Shown here: piece by piece, positions 1 to 7,578 of the stretch
Numbering within the stretch: position 1 is the stretch's first letter
Layout: the number at the start of each line of letters is the position of its first letter
Assembly: GCA_045604705.1 (NCBI GenBank)
Contig: JAZUOO010000062.1
Span: 1 to 12,802, forward strand
Reading direction: 5' to 3'
Source: SIG622 sp045604705
GTDB lineage: Bacteria > Bacillota > Clostridia > Oscillospirales > CAG-382
Length of the DNA: 12,802 nt
Made by a program: the position numbers and the translations under genes
Notes under the pieces: generated by a model
Seen by the model: the letters and a program-made list of their open reading frames with translations, nothing else
Database searches by the model: none
What the model was told of the DNA's origin: nothing

Positions 1-289
1 CCTCTTCGGTACAAGCCATTTCATAAACAAAATAAGCACCGTCTTCGGACTGCATATAGAATGTACCCTTGTTGTCCCACCAGGACTGCTTTGCCTGAAC
101 ATAGGTCTCAACAACAACGGGAGCATCAAGCTCTGCGGCAATAAACTCATCGTGAGTCATAACCTTAATTTCTGTTTCCTGATTCTGCTCGGTTTCATTA
201 TCGCCTGCAGCGTTGTTTTCGTTGTTGCTACAGGAAGCAAATGGAAGAGCAAGTGTGAGTGTAAGCATTAATGCAAGGATTTTTTTCAT
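1..289 (-). CDS. Small lipoprotein with OB-fold-like domain (partial, C-terminus off the window)
   Basis: Only the first 96 residues are visible; the gene runs off the left edge. The start ATG is at 287-289, preceded by an AAAGGAG ribosome site about 7 bases upstream. Residues 1-20 form a lipoprotein signal: a Lys-Lys start, a hydrophobic stretch, then lipobox FASC with Cys20 as the predicted lipidated residue. An acidic Asn/Glu-rich linker follows (about 21-42). A folded segment then begins (about 45-96) with the pattern ETYVQAKQSWWDN and DGAYFVYEMAC. I recognise this as resembling small Clostridia lipoproteins with an OB-fold-like domain, whose function is unknown to me. It is transcribed from its own promoter in the same direction as the upstream ABC operon, so it is probably an independent gene. 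The lipoprotein call is firm; the fold is from memory of the family, and no substrate can be given. Confidence 0.85.
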   Translation of the reverse strand, partial: MKKILALMLTLTLALPFASCSNNENNAAGDNETEQNQETEIKVMTHDEFIAAELDAPVVVETYVQAKQSWWDNKGTFYMQSEDGAYFVYEMACTEE

Positions 290-325
290 TTTTATACTCC
301 TTTAAAATATATTTTTTGCCTTTGA

Positions 326-354
326 ATTATACTGCAAAAGCATCTTTTAGTCAA
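326..354 (-). promoter_or_regulatory. Sigma-A type promoter for the lipoprotein gene
   Basis: Read on the minus strand, the -35 box TTGACT (349-354) and the -10 box TATAAT (326-331) are separated by exactly 17 bases. The start codon follows about 36 bases downstream of the -10 box. The -35 box overlaps one arm of the 10-bp inverted repeat at 353-388. Confidence 0.8.
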
Positions 355-388
355 TCATAAAACGGGATAATTTACATTTTTTATGATT
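353..388. repeat. Perfect 10-bp inverted repeat overlapping a -35 box
   Basis: AATCATAAAA (353-362) and TTTTATGATT (379-388) are exact reverse complements separated by 16 bases. The repeat lies between the end of the ABC operon and the lipoprotein promoter, and its inner arm overlaps the -35 hexamer. In the direction of the operon transcript it is AT-rich and not followed by a T-run, so it is a poor intrinsic terminator. An operator or a weak transcript-end hairpin are both possible. Confidence 0.55.
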
Positions 389-410
389 CTCGGTTACAAA
401 AGTAAAATAT

Positions 411-2105
411 TTACTGCCTTTTTTTCCTATTTTTTAAATAGTTACTTGCAAAATAAACCCCGAGCAATATCCATACAACAATTAGCGTGAAGATAAGACC
501 TTTGGACTGTGCGGGAAGATTTGCAAATTCACGAACTTTTTCTTTTTTTTGTGAAATGATTACAGCCTGAGAATCCGACTTGTCGGGAACACTGATATTT
601 TCGAGATGATAAAGCGATACCATATCATTATACAGCTTATCAAAATACTTATCATCCAGTTTTTCCTTGCGTCTTACAGACTTAGAAACATTCTCTATCA
701 TCTGTCCGGCCGCATTTCTCAGCGATGCTGAACCGTTGAAAACGGGAGTGACAAAAGTATAGTCAATATTATCAAGTATCAGCTTTGAAGCCTTGATTTT
801 TACATCATAATATGTGTCATTATCCTCGCCGATACGCGACAGGTAATCCTTATATTCCTCGCTGTTCTGAGCTTTGCTTGTTACGGGAATATAACCCTCT
901 GTTTGCGAATATGCTATCTGAATCTCATTGGTCAGAAGATATTGCACAAACAGCCACGATGCAAGCACTTCCTGAGAATCTTCTTTATTAAATACACAGA
1001 CAGACGGCCCCTGAGAAATCATTTTCGGATTCTCTGTATCAAACTGAGGAAGCATCCTGACCTCTGTCTCAAATGAAGCAATCTGGTCATCCTGAAGGTC
1101 GCTCAAAGGAGCGTTTGCACCTATCCATGTTGCACCGGCAGTAGAGTCCACAGCAAAGATACACTGATTTGCATTGAGATAATTTCCGGGGTAACTCGAA
1201 ATTTTAAAGGTTGAAAACGCTCTTGTTTCTGCGTGCTTCCCGATTTCCTTTAGAATCTCTGTTGTCGTATCATTGAAAATGTATATCTCACCGTTATGCG
1301 AAGAATATGGAGCATCAAGCTGCCTGAGCATCTGTATCATCATGTTGTCGGTGGATTTATAAATAAAGGGAATAAGCACATTTTGTCCGTTGGCAATATA
1401 TTTTCCCGTTTCATCCTTTTTCAGTGCAGCTTCGGAAACTTCCCATATATAATCCCATGTGACTCGGTCCGGAATTGTATACCCCAACTTTTCAACAAGC
1501 GTCTTGTTTATATAAAGAACTTCACTTGAACGCATAAAAGGAACGGCATAATAATTCTCACCAAACGCACATTCTGAAAGAAACTGCGGAATAATCTCAT
1601 CTTTTTTCGGTGATTCAAATTTAACCTCACTTCCGGCAAAGCCATACTTTTCATCGTCAAATAACTCATTGAGTTTTACAACCGTATCATTTCCCGAAAG
1701 ATACGTTGCAATATGGTCGGGATAGGTAATACAGATATTGGGTGTAGTATTGGTGGAAATATTTGTTATAACATCATTATAAATCTTACCGTAGTCATTG
1801 TACAAACGAAGATTTACTTTAACATTGGGGTAAAGACTCTCAAAATCCGAAATAGCTTTCTCATAAATGGCGGTCTGAACCTTGTTGGTATCATTCTTTG
1901 CCCAAAACGAAAGCTCATATTGTCGGGAAGTATCAAATTTATCCGGAATCTCAAAGCCTGTACTTTCATACATTTCCGGCATTGATTCCTTTGACAATAC
2001 ATCGGATGGTTGTTTCTTTTCTTCAAGTTTCCCATGGCAGGAACATAACCCTATGGATACTGTATAAAGTGTCAGAAAGGTACAAAGAATTTTCCTAAAC
2101 ATCAT
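411..2105 (-). CDS. CUT1 ABC transporter substrate-binding lipoprotein with extra C-terminal membrane anchor
   Basis: This 564-residue extracellular solute-binding protein (MalE/UgpB-like, family 1) is last in the importer operon and should capture the sugar or oligosaccharide for the two permeases. Residues 1-23 form a lipoprotein signal ending in LCSC, with Cys23 the probable lipidated residue; Cys at -2 is unusual but the spacing fits. The binding core spans about 64-500, with typical features such as YELSFWAKND near 63-72, the FESLYPNVKVN segment at 88-98 and YAVPFMRSSEVLYINK near 186-201. Residues about 535-556 are a strongly hydrophobic helix followed by the basic tail KNRKKRQ, so the protein appears anchored at both ends, which is odd for this family. 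The start ATG (2103-2105) overlaps the upstream permease stop as ATGA; a second ATG directly follows. AGGAGG lies at 2118-2123, with AAGGG closer. The substrate cannot be read from sequence. Confidence 0.9.
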   Translation of the reverse strand: MMFRKILCTFLTLYTVSIGLCSCHGKLEEKKQPSDVLSKESMPEMYESTGFEIPDKFDTSRQYELSFWAKNDTNKVQTAIYEKAISDFESLYPNVKVNLRLYNDYGKIYNDVITNISTNTTPNICITYPDHIATYLSGNDTVVKLNELFDDEKYGFAGSEVKFESPKKDEIIPQFLSECAFGENYYAVPFMRSSEVLYINKTLVEKLGYTIPDRVTWDYIWEVSEAALKKDETGKYIANGQNVLIPFIYKSTDNMMIQMLRQLDAPYSSHNGEIYIFNDTTTEILKEIGKHAETRAFSTFKISSYPGNYLNANQCIFAVDSTAGATWIGANAPLSDLQDDQIASFETEVRMLPQFDTENPKMISQGPSVCVFNKEDSQEVLASWLFVQYLLTNEIQIAYSQTEGYIPVTSKAQNSEEYKDYLSRIGEDNDTYYDVKIKASKLILDNIDYTFVTPVFNGSASLRNAAGQMIENVSKSVRRKEKLDDKYFDKLYNDMVSLYHLENISVPDKSDSQAVIISQKKEKVREFANLPAQSKGLIFTLIVVWILLGVYFASNYLKNRKKRQ

Positions 2106-2980
2106 TGACCCTTCGAGCCTCCTCTCGCCACACCCGCCATAATCTTATTCCTGAATATAAGGAACAGTACAATAAGAGGTATCGAAATAATAACAACAGC
2201 TGCCATCATGGTAGTAATGTTGTCACGTCCGAAAGCACTCTCGCGAATCTCCTGAATACCGTTGGAGACAAGATAATAATTTTTATCATCCGTAATAAGC
2301 CTCGGCCATACATAGGAGTTCCAGCACTCAATAACTTTGAGGATTGCAATGGTTACAACAGTAGGTCTGCAGATCGGAATCATGACTTTCATAAGATACT
2401 TAAAATCCGATGTTCCGTCAACCTTTGCGGCATAGTACAGATTATCCGGTATCGTTGCAAAATTCTCTTTTAAAAGATAAATGTAAAATACACTTGTAAC
2501 AGAGGGGAGTATAAGTCCCGTAAATGTATTCCTTAAATCTAGATTTGTAATAGTTGCAAAATTTGTGATTATGACAAGCTCATTTGGGATCATCATCAGT
2601 GATAAGAACAACGTAAAAACAAGATTTTTTCCCTTGAAATTGAGTCTGGCAAAAGCAAAGGCTGCGGGAACAATAACAATAAACATAAGCAGTGTTGTTG
2701 CTATTGTGAAAATAAGCGTATTGAGAAAATACTTACCGAGATCTACCTCTGTAAAAGCTTCGGAATAATTATGCAGAGTGGGGGAGACTGTATAAAATTT
2801 GGGTATTATCTCCGCATTATATTCAGCCGAAGTTTTAAAGGACGTAAGGATCATCCAGTAAAAGGGGAAGAGCACTATTAATGCCCACACGGCAAGCAGA
2901 GTATATATAACGATATTATAAACTTTTCTGAGATTTGCGGACCGTTTTTCAGTTATATCCAAATCATTAATCATATTCAT
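2102..2980 (-). CDS. Carbohydrate ABC transporter permease, MalG-like (CUT1)
   Basis: Integral membrane permease of about 292 residues, the usual MalG size, forming the translocation channel with the MalF-like partner encoded just upstream. A short cytoplasmic N-terminus leads to a first helix ending in VLFPFYWMILTSFK, a characteristic MalG opening. Further helices span about 90-112, 122-145, 155-170, 205-222 and 257-278. The cytoplasmic EAA coupling loop, AAKVDGTSDFKYLMKVMIP at about 184-202, contacts the ATPase. The C-terminus GVARGGSKGQ resembles the GAVKG tail of the family. I place the start at ATG 2978-2980 rather than the in-frame TTG at 2984-2986, because AAAAGGA at 2988-2994 lies 7 bases from the ATG but only about 1 base from the TTG. 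The gene begins 15 bp after the MalF stop and overlaps the binding-protein gene by 4 bp, so translation is probably coupled. Confidence 0.94.
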   Translation of the reverse strand: MNMINDLDITEKRSANLRKVYNIVIYTLLAVWALIVLFPFYWMILTSFKTSAEYNAEIIPKFYTVSPTLHNYSEAFTEVDLGKYFLNTLIFTIATTLLMFIVIVPAAFAFARLNFKGKNLVFTLFLSLMMIPNELVIITNFATITNLDLRNTFTGLILPSVTSVFYIYLLKENFATIPDNLYYAAKVDGTSDFKYLMKVMIPICRPTVVTIAILKVIECWNSYVWPRLITDDKNYYLVSNGIQEIRESAFGRDNITTMMAAVVIISIPLIVLFLIFRNKIMAGVARGGSKGQ

Positions 2981-2987
2981 GGTCAAT

Positions 2988-2994
2988 TCCTTTT
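2988..2994 (-). promoter_or_regulatory. Ribosome binding site deciding the MalG-like start
   Basis: On the minus strand AAAAGGA is followed by seven bases and then ATG at 2978-2980. The upstream in-frame TTG at 2984-2986 is almost directly against this site and cannot be initiated from it, so the shorter protein is preferred. Confidence 0.75.
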
Positions 2995-2995
2995 A

Positions 2996-3886
2996 TCAAT
3001 AATGAACGTGTTTTTTACTTACAGCAAGATTAACGCAGGTTATGGTCAGGACAATGATAAAGAGTATTATTGCAGCTGCGGAAGCATAAGATGGGAAACC
3101 GCCTCCGTCACTGTAAAGCCTGTCGTATATATAACCTACAATCGTGTTCATCTCCGCAACATTAAGGTTTGTGCCGAACAGAGCAACCGCATCATTATAA
3201 GCTTTGAACGCACCGATAAATCCTGTTATAACAAGATAGAACAGCATAGGTGAAATCATCGGTAGAGTAATTCTTGCGAATATACGAATCTTTGAAGTAC
3301 CGTCAACCTTTGCTGCGTTATAAAGGTCCTTGTTTACCGATGCGAGCGCACTTGTAAGAATAAGTATCTTAAAGGGCATTACAACCCAAATAGTGTAAAG
3401 ACAAAGCACAAGCATCTTTGCCCAATAAGGACCGTCAATAAAATCAATGGGCGTCATACCGAAAAATCCGAGAAATGTATTGACAAGTCCCTGAGAGCTG
3501 TCGGTAGTTCTGAACAGCACCATAAAAACGAGTCCTACTGCGAGAGTGTTTGTTACATAGGGGAGAAAATAAACCGTCTGAAAAAGATTCCTTAGAGTCT
3601 TGATTGATGAAAGACCGAGCGAAATAAAAAGAGCGATTCCCGTTGAAAGCGGAACGGTTATAAGAACAAGAATAAACGTATTTTTCAGTGCTTTAAGAAA
3701 ATAAGGATCACTCAGAACATTGAAATAGTTATATCCTCCGATTCCCGTGTAGGACTGAGATGCAAAATTAAAGTTTTCTTCAAACGAATAGATAAAAACA
3801 TCTATCAGCGGATATACCATAAAAATACCCAGGAACAATATTGCCGGTAAAAGGTAAACCCAAGCTTTATAATTCTTATTATCCAT
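2996..3886 (-). CDS. Carbohydrate ABC transporter permease, MalF-like (CUT1)
   Basis: Integral membrane permease of 296 residues, the normal size for compact MalF/UgpA-type subunits of Bacillota that lack the large periplasmic loop of enteric MalF. The N-terminus AWVYLLPAILFLGIFMVYP (8-26) is the family's typical first helix. Other helices lie at about 70-93, 105-126, 158-180, 212-230 and 266-288. The EAA loop is at 189-213 (YNAAKVDGTS followed by ITLPMISP) and should dock on the ATPase. The start ATG (3884-3886) is preceded by AAAGGAAAA, which overlaps the stop codon region of the ATPase gene 10 bp upstream. It is second in the operon and acts in the cytoplasmic membrane as a heterodimer with the MalG-like protein. 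Confidence 0.95.
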   Translation of the reverse strand: MDNKNYKAWVYLLPAILFLGIFMVYPLIDVFIYSFEENFNFASQSYTGIGGYNYFNVLSDPYFLKALKNTFILVLITVPLSTGIALFISLGLSSIKTLRNLFQTVYFLPYVTNTLAVGLVFMVLFRTTDSSQGLVNTFLGFFGMTPIDFIDGPYWAKMLVLCLYTIWVVMPFKILILTSALASVNKDLYNAAKVDGTSKIRIFARITLPMISPMLFYLVITGFIGAFKAYNDAVALFGTNLNVAEMNTIVGYIYDRLYSDGGGFPSYASAAAIILFIIVLTITCVNLAVSKKHVHY

Positions 3887-3896
3887 AAATTTTCCT

Positions 3897-5000
3897 TTAC
3901 TTTACCTCAAAAGATATTCTTTCTTCTGTTTCTTTGCTGAAAAGATATACCTTGTTAGGCTTTAAATCAAATCTGATACTATCATAAGCTGAATCACCGA
4001 TATTTTCTGAGCTAATGATTGAACGTATTGCCGTACCTTGGAAATTGGAATGTCTTGAAATTACCGTAATATCACGCCCCATGACTTCGACTCTTTCAAA
4101 ATCACAGCACAATTTCCCGTTTGCACTAAACATAAATCCTTCCGGACGAACACCGACATGAACATCCATATCCGCAACATCTTTTATATTCATAACGGCA
4201 TCGTTACCGATATAAAGTACACCATTCTTTATTTTTCCGTCAAACACATTAATCTGCGGAGTGCCAAGGAATTTTGCAACAAAAAGATTTACAGGATCAT
4301 TGTAAACCTCCTGCGGCTGGCCGATTTGTTGAATGACTCCGTCTTTCATTACAACTATAAGGTCAGAAATACTCATTGCTTCCTCTTGGTCGTGTGTTAC
4401 AAAAATTGTTGTAATCTTCGTTTCCTGTTGGATTCTTCTTATCTCCTCACGCGTCGCAAGCCGAAGTCTCGCATCAAGATTTGAAAGCGGCTCGTCAAGA
4501 AGCAAAACTCTCGGCATTTTTATAAGTGCTCTTGCAATTGCAACTCTCTGCTGCTGTCCACCGGAAAGCTCATTCGGTTTTCTGTCAAGAAGCTCATCTA
4601 TCTGAACCAATTTTGCGGTTTCCATTGCTTTTTCCAGCATCTGATTTCTTGTCAGCCTGTCCTTGCCCTTGAGATTCTGCAGAGGGAAAATAATATTTCC
4701 AAGTACCGTAAGATGGGGATACAAAGCATAATTCTGGAAGACCATTCCAACTCCTCTTTGTTCGGGAGGCAAAACGGTGACATCATCCTTGCCAAAAAAT
4801 ATCTTACCCTCACAAGGCTTCAAAAGCCCGCATATAAGATTCAGAGCAGTACTTTTACCGCATCCGGACGGTCCCAGGAGACCTACAAGTTTACCGTCGG
4901 GGATCTCAAAATTGAAATTGTTTACGGCAATAACATCCTTACCGCTTTTTTTGTTCCTGCTTGAAAATCTTTTTGTAAGATTCTGCAATACAACTTTCAT
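3897..5000 (-). CDS. Sugar ABC transporter ATPase, MalK/MsmX/UgpC type
   Basis: Cytoplasmic ATPase of 367 residues that powers the importer as a homodimer. All motifs are present: Walker A GPSGCGKST (43-51), Q-loop Gln89, signature LSGGQQQR (145-152), Walker B VLLLDE (165-170), D-loop SNLDA (173-177) and switch His203 in FVTHDQEEAM. The C-terminal part (about 240-367) is the OB/TOBE regulatory domain, with the family motif HVGVRPEGF at 281-289; the distal TOBE segment (about 305-350) has diverged. It is the first gene of the operon, with start ATG 4998-5000 and AAAGGAAGC 7 bases upstream, behind a consensus promoter. In many Bacillota one unlinked MsmX-type ATPase serves several importers, so a dedicated copy at the head of the operon is a minor point of interest. 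The length and full motif set indicate a functional protein. Confidence 0.96.
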   Translation of the reverse strand: MKVVLQNLTKRFSSRNKKSGKDVIAVNNFNFEIPDGKLVGLLGPSGCGKSTALNLICGLLKPCEGKIFFGKDDVTVLPPEQRGVGMVFQNYALYPHLTVLGNIIFPLQNLKGKDRLTRNQMLEKAMETAKLVQIDELLDRKPNELSGGQQQRVAIARALIKMPRVLLLDEPLSNLDARLRLATREEIRRIQQETKITTIFVTHDQEEAMSISDLIVVMKDGVIQQIGQPQEVYNDPVNLFVAKFLGTPQINVFDGKIKNGVLYIGNDAVMNIKDVADMDVHVGVRPEGFMFSANGKLCCDFERVEVMGRDITVISRHSNFQGTAIRSIISSENIGDSAYDSIRFDLKPNKVYLFSKETEERISFEVK

Positions 5001-5050
5001 TTTGTCGCTTCCTTTGTTCTGAAATAAATGACATTTTATCTTGAATTTAT

Positions 5051-5079
5051 ATTATACCACAATTATTTTCATTTGGCAA
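5051..5079 (-). promoter_or_regulatory. Sigma-A type promoter of the ABC importer operon
   Basis: On the minus strand TTGCCA (5074-5079) and TATAAT (5051-5056) are separated by 17 bases. The predicted transcript start is near 5044, leaving a leader of about 45 bases before the ATPase start codon. No terminator is seen within the four-gene operon. Confidence 0.8.
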
Positions 5080-5101
5080 TAAAATCAAGAAAATTTTACA
5101 T

Positions 5102-5123
5102 CATTTGTTAAATTTGCAAAATG
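5102..5123. promoter_or_regulatory. Imperfect palindrome between divergent promoters (candidate operator)
   Basis: The 22-bp segment from 5102 to 5123 reads CATTT-NNN-AAATTT-NNN-AAATG. Sixteen of the 22 positions are symmetric. It sits upstream of both -35 boxes, 3 bp from that of the reductase gene and 22 bp from that of the importer operon, where one regulator could act on both. Because the region is AT-rich, chance symmetry is possible. Confidence 0.35.
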
Positions 5124-5126
5124 TGG

Positions 5127-5155
5127 TTGTATTTCACAATAATTTATGTTATAAT
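5127..5155 (+). promoter_or_regulatory. Sigma-A type promoter of the first aldo/keto reductase gene
   Basis: TTGTAT (5127-5132) and a perfect TATAAT (5150-5155) are separated by 17 bases. The predicted start of transcription is near 5162, about 54 bases before the start codon. It is divergent from the importer promoter. Confidence 0.75.
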
Positions 5156-5215
5156 GCTTTTTGTAAAATACCAAAGATCACTTAAAATATTACATAACTG
5201 TAAGGTGAGGTTCCA

Positions 5216-6340
5216 ATGAGAATATCATTTGAAAAACTCGATAAAAAATTAGGCTTTGGCTGTATGCGCCTTCCTACAGAGGACAAAAAAATAAAATATC
5301 CCGATTTCTGCGAGCTTATTGACACATTCCTTGAGAACGGCTTCAACTATTTTGATACCGCAAGAGGTTACCACGACGGTGGAAGTGAAGAAGCTCTTCG
5401 TGAATGTCTTGTCAAACGTCATCCGAGAGAAAGCTTTATACTTACAAACAAACTGTCAAATAACTTCTTCAAGACGGAAGAGGACATAATTCCTTATTTT
5501 GAGGATCAGCTTAAAGTCTGCGGCGTAGAGTATTTCGATTTCTACCTCATGCACGCACAGGACGCAAAGAACTACGAAAAATATAAGAAGTGCCACGCAT
5601 ATGAATACGCTCTCAGATTTAAGGCAGAGGGCAGAATAAAACATTTCGGTATCTCGTTCCACGACAAAGCAGATGTCCTTGAAAGAATACTTACCGATTA
5701 TCCCGAAATTGAGGTAGTTCAGCTACAATTCAATTATGCTGACTATGAAGACCCGGGAGTACAGTCACGAAAGTGCTACGAAGTTTGTGAAAAACACGGA
5801 AAGCCCGTAATTGTCATGGAGCCTGTAAAGGGAGGTAAACTTGTTAATCTTCCCGATAATGCCAAGAAAATACTTAATGACCTTAATGGTGGCAGTACAG
5901 CAAGCTATGCAATCAGATTTGCCGCAAGCTTTGATAACGTAATAATGGTACTCTCCGGTATGGGTAATATGGATATGCTCACCGACAACATGAGCTATAT
6001 GAAAGATTTCAAGCCTCTTGATAAGACTGAGCTTGAAGCAATAGAAAAAGTCCGTGCAATATTCGACTCTATGAACCTCATACCATGTACCGAGTGTCGC
6101 TATTGTACCGCAGGTTGTCCAGCCAATATTCCGATTCCGAATCTTTTTGCCTGTTATAACGGTAAAAAACAGTGGAACGACTGGTCGTACGGCTATTACT
6201 ATAGCATACATACAAGCACGGCAGGAAAAGCAAGCGACTGTATCGGATGCGGAAAATGCGAAGATATTTGTCCTCAACATCTCGAAATAAAAAAACTTTT
6301 AAAGGATGTAGCTTCCGAATTTGAAAAGAAAGAAGACTGA
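5216..6340 (+). CDS. Aldo/keto reductase with C-terminal double [4Fe-4S] ferredoxin domain (copy 1)
   Basis: A 374-residue cytoplasmic oxidoreductase of the ferredoxin-fused aldo/keto reductase group (COG1453-like). Residues about 5-285 form the (beta/alpha)8 reductase barrel. The catalytic tetrad is intact: Asp47 and Tyr52 in FDTARGY, Lys79 in LTNKLS and His113 in LMHAQD. The cofactor-side motif MEPVKGGKLV is at 201-210. The tail carries two cluster motifs, CxxCxxCxxxCP at Cys291/294/297/301 and CIGCGKCEDICP at Cys342/345/348/352, enough for two [4Fe-4S] clusters. Such proteins probably shuttle electrons between NAD(P)H or ferredoxin and a carbonyl/alcohol substrate, which is unknown here. 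The start ATG follows AAGGTGAGG (5202-5210) by 5 bases. It is divergent from the importer and convergent with a second reductase of the same architecture, suggesting a role in sugar metabolism (inference). Confidence 0.92.
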   Translation: MRISFEKLDKKLGFGCMRLPTEDKKIKYPDFCELIDTFLENGFNYFDTARGYHDGGSEEALRECLVKRHPRESFILTNKLSNNFFKTEEDIIPYFEDQLKVCGVEYFDFYLMHAQDAKNYEKYKKCHAYEYALRFKAEGRIKHFGISFHDKADVLERILTDYPEIEVVQLQFNYADYEDPGVQSRKCYEVCEKHGKPVIVMEPVKGGKLVNLPDNAKKILNDLNGGSTASYAIRFAASFDNVIMVLSGMGNMDMLTDNMSYMKDFKPLDKTELEAIEKVRAIFDSMNLIPCTECRYCTAGCPANIPIPNLFACYNGKKQWNDWSYGYYYSIHTSTAGKASDCIGCGKCEDICPQHLEIKKLLKDVASEFEKKED

Positions 6341-6343
6341 AAA

Positions 6344-6377
6344 AAGGGTTATTCCGCAATAATACGGAGTAACCCTT
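6344..6377. terminator. Bidirectional intrinsic terminator between convergent reductases
   Basis: AAGGGTTATTCCG (6344-6356) pairs with CGGAGTAACCCTT (6365-6377) over 13 bp, with one wobble and an 8-base loop. On the minus strand the hairpin is followed by a run of T (complement of 6341-6345), ideal for the minus-strand reductase. On the plus strand the weaker tail AATTTT follows. It begins 4 bases after the stop of the first reductase and ends 6 bases before the stop of the second. Confidence 0.88.
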
Positions 6378-6382
6378 AATTT

Positions 6383-7558
6383 TCAAAATTTGAACATATG
6401 GGATACTTTTTTACCACCCTTGTAAAGTAATCCCTCAAATTCTTTTTTAACACTATGTAATTCTTTTCTTATTTCTATTCCTTGAGGACAATGCTTCTCA
6501 CACTTGCCGCAGCCTATACAGTTTGATGCAGATGTTGGATTTTTCCTGAGTGCCGTACACATGAAATATTCGATAAGGGCAGGTATCTTTCCCTCCTGAA
6601 ATCTCCTGTTGTAAGCAGAAAAAGCAAGCGGAATATCAACATTCTTGGGACATGGCATACAATATCCGCATCCGGTACAACCGACCTTCATTTTTTCGTT
6701 TATTGCTTTGACAACAGCCTTAAGCATTTTATTGTCATCTTCGGTAAGGTCACCGATATTTGAGGTGGAAGCCGTTGCTATGTTATCGCTGACCATTTCC
6801 ATGGTATTCATCCCGGATAATACAACGGTAACCTCAGGTTGATTCCAAAGCCACTTAAAGGACCACTGTGCCGGTGAATGCTGGTTGCTGTGATTCTCAA
6901 ACAGCTTTACTGCTTTTTCGGGAAGTCTCGAGACCAGTTTCCCGCCACGGAGCGGTTCCATAATCATTACGGCAAGTCCCTTGGAATGAGCATATTGCAA
7001 ACCACGTTTACCTGCCTGTGAATGCTCATCCATATAGTTGTATTGTATCATGCAAAAATCCCAATTAAAGGTATCGACAAGTTTTATAAACATATCGCAG
7101 TTTCCGTGATATGAAAATCCAATCTGCCGTATCTGCCCGTTGTCCATTTTCTCCTTAATCCATTCTTTGATGCCTAGATTACACAGCCTTTCCCAGGTAT
7201 CTGTATCTGCCAGCATATGCATCAGGTAATAATCAATATGGTCGGTTCGCAGACGCTTTAATTCTTCTGAAAACAGCTTGTCAAGCCCGTCACGGTCACG
7301 AATCATGTAATGGGGGAGCTTTGTCGCAATATAAACCTTATCTCGCAGCTTATTATTCTCAAGTATCTCACCAAGAGCTGATTCGCTTCCGGGATAAATA
7401 TAAGCCGTATCAAAGTAATTCACACCTTCACTCACAGCTTTGACTATTTCCGACTCCGCTTCAACCATGTCAATCTTACCGAGTGTTCCTTTAAATCTCA
7501 TACAGCCGAATCCAAGAATGGAAAGCTTATTACCGTATTTATCAGTTCTGTAATTCAT
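6383..7558 (-). CDS. Aldo/keto reductase with C-terminal double [4Fe-4S] ferredoxin domain (copy 2)
   Basis: A 391-residue oxidoreductase of the same architecture as the neighbouring plus-strand gene but clearly divergent in sequence. The barrel covers about 1-285, with tetrad residues Asp50 and Tyr55 in FDTAYIY, Lys80 in IATKLP and His114 in LMHMLAD. The motif MEPLRGGKLV is at 200-209. Cluster motifs are CTGCGYCMPCP (Cys294/297/300/303) and CIGCGKCEKHCPQG (Cys347/350/353/357). The first motif has one residue fewer before its last Cys than in copy 1. The start ATG (7556-7558) is preceded by GAGGAT 4 bases upstream. The stop TGA adjoins the shared terminator. It is divergent from the GH89 gene, so it may be co-regulated with that enzyme. 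The substrate is unknown; gene context suggests a sugar or sugar-derived carbonyl, by inference only. Confidence 0.92.
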   Translation of the reverse strand: MNYRTDKYGNKLSILGFGCMRFKGTLGKIDMVEAESEIVKAVSEGVNYFDTAYIYPGSESALGEILENNKLRDKVYIATKLPHYMIRDRDGLDKLFSEELKRLRTDHIDYYLMHMLADTDTWERLCNLGIKEWIKEKMDNGQIRQIGFSYHGNCDMFIKLVDTFNWDFCMIQYNYMDEHSQAGKRGLQYAHSKGLAVMIMEPLRGGKLVSRLPEKAVKLFENHSNQHSPAQWSFKWLWNQPEVTVVLSGMNTMEMVSDNIATASTSNIGDLTEDDNKMLKAVVKAINEKMKVGCTGCGYCMPCPKNVDIPLAFSAYNRRFQEGKIPALIEYFMCTALRKNPTSASNCIGCGKCEKHCPQGIEIRKELHSVKKEFEGLLYKGGKKVSHMFKF

Positions 7559-7578
7559 AAAATCCTCAAATCAAAGTT

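Noticed and set aside
2981..2986. TTG start for the MalG-like permease
   Set aside because: It is almost directly against the AAAAGGA site, while ATG at 2978-2980 has ideal spacing.
5765..6280. 171-codon minus-strand open frame inside the first reductase gene
   Set aside because: It is a shadow of a clearly conserved plus-strand gene with intact motifs, and has no recognisable domain.
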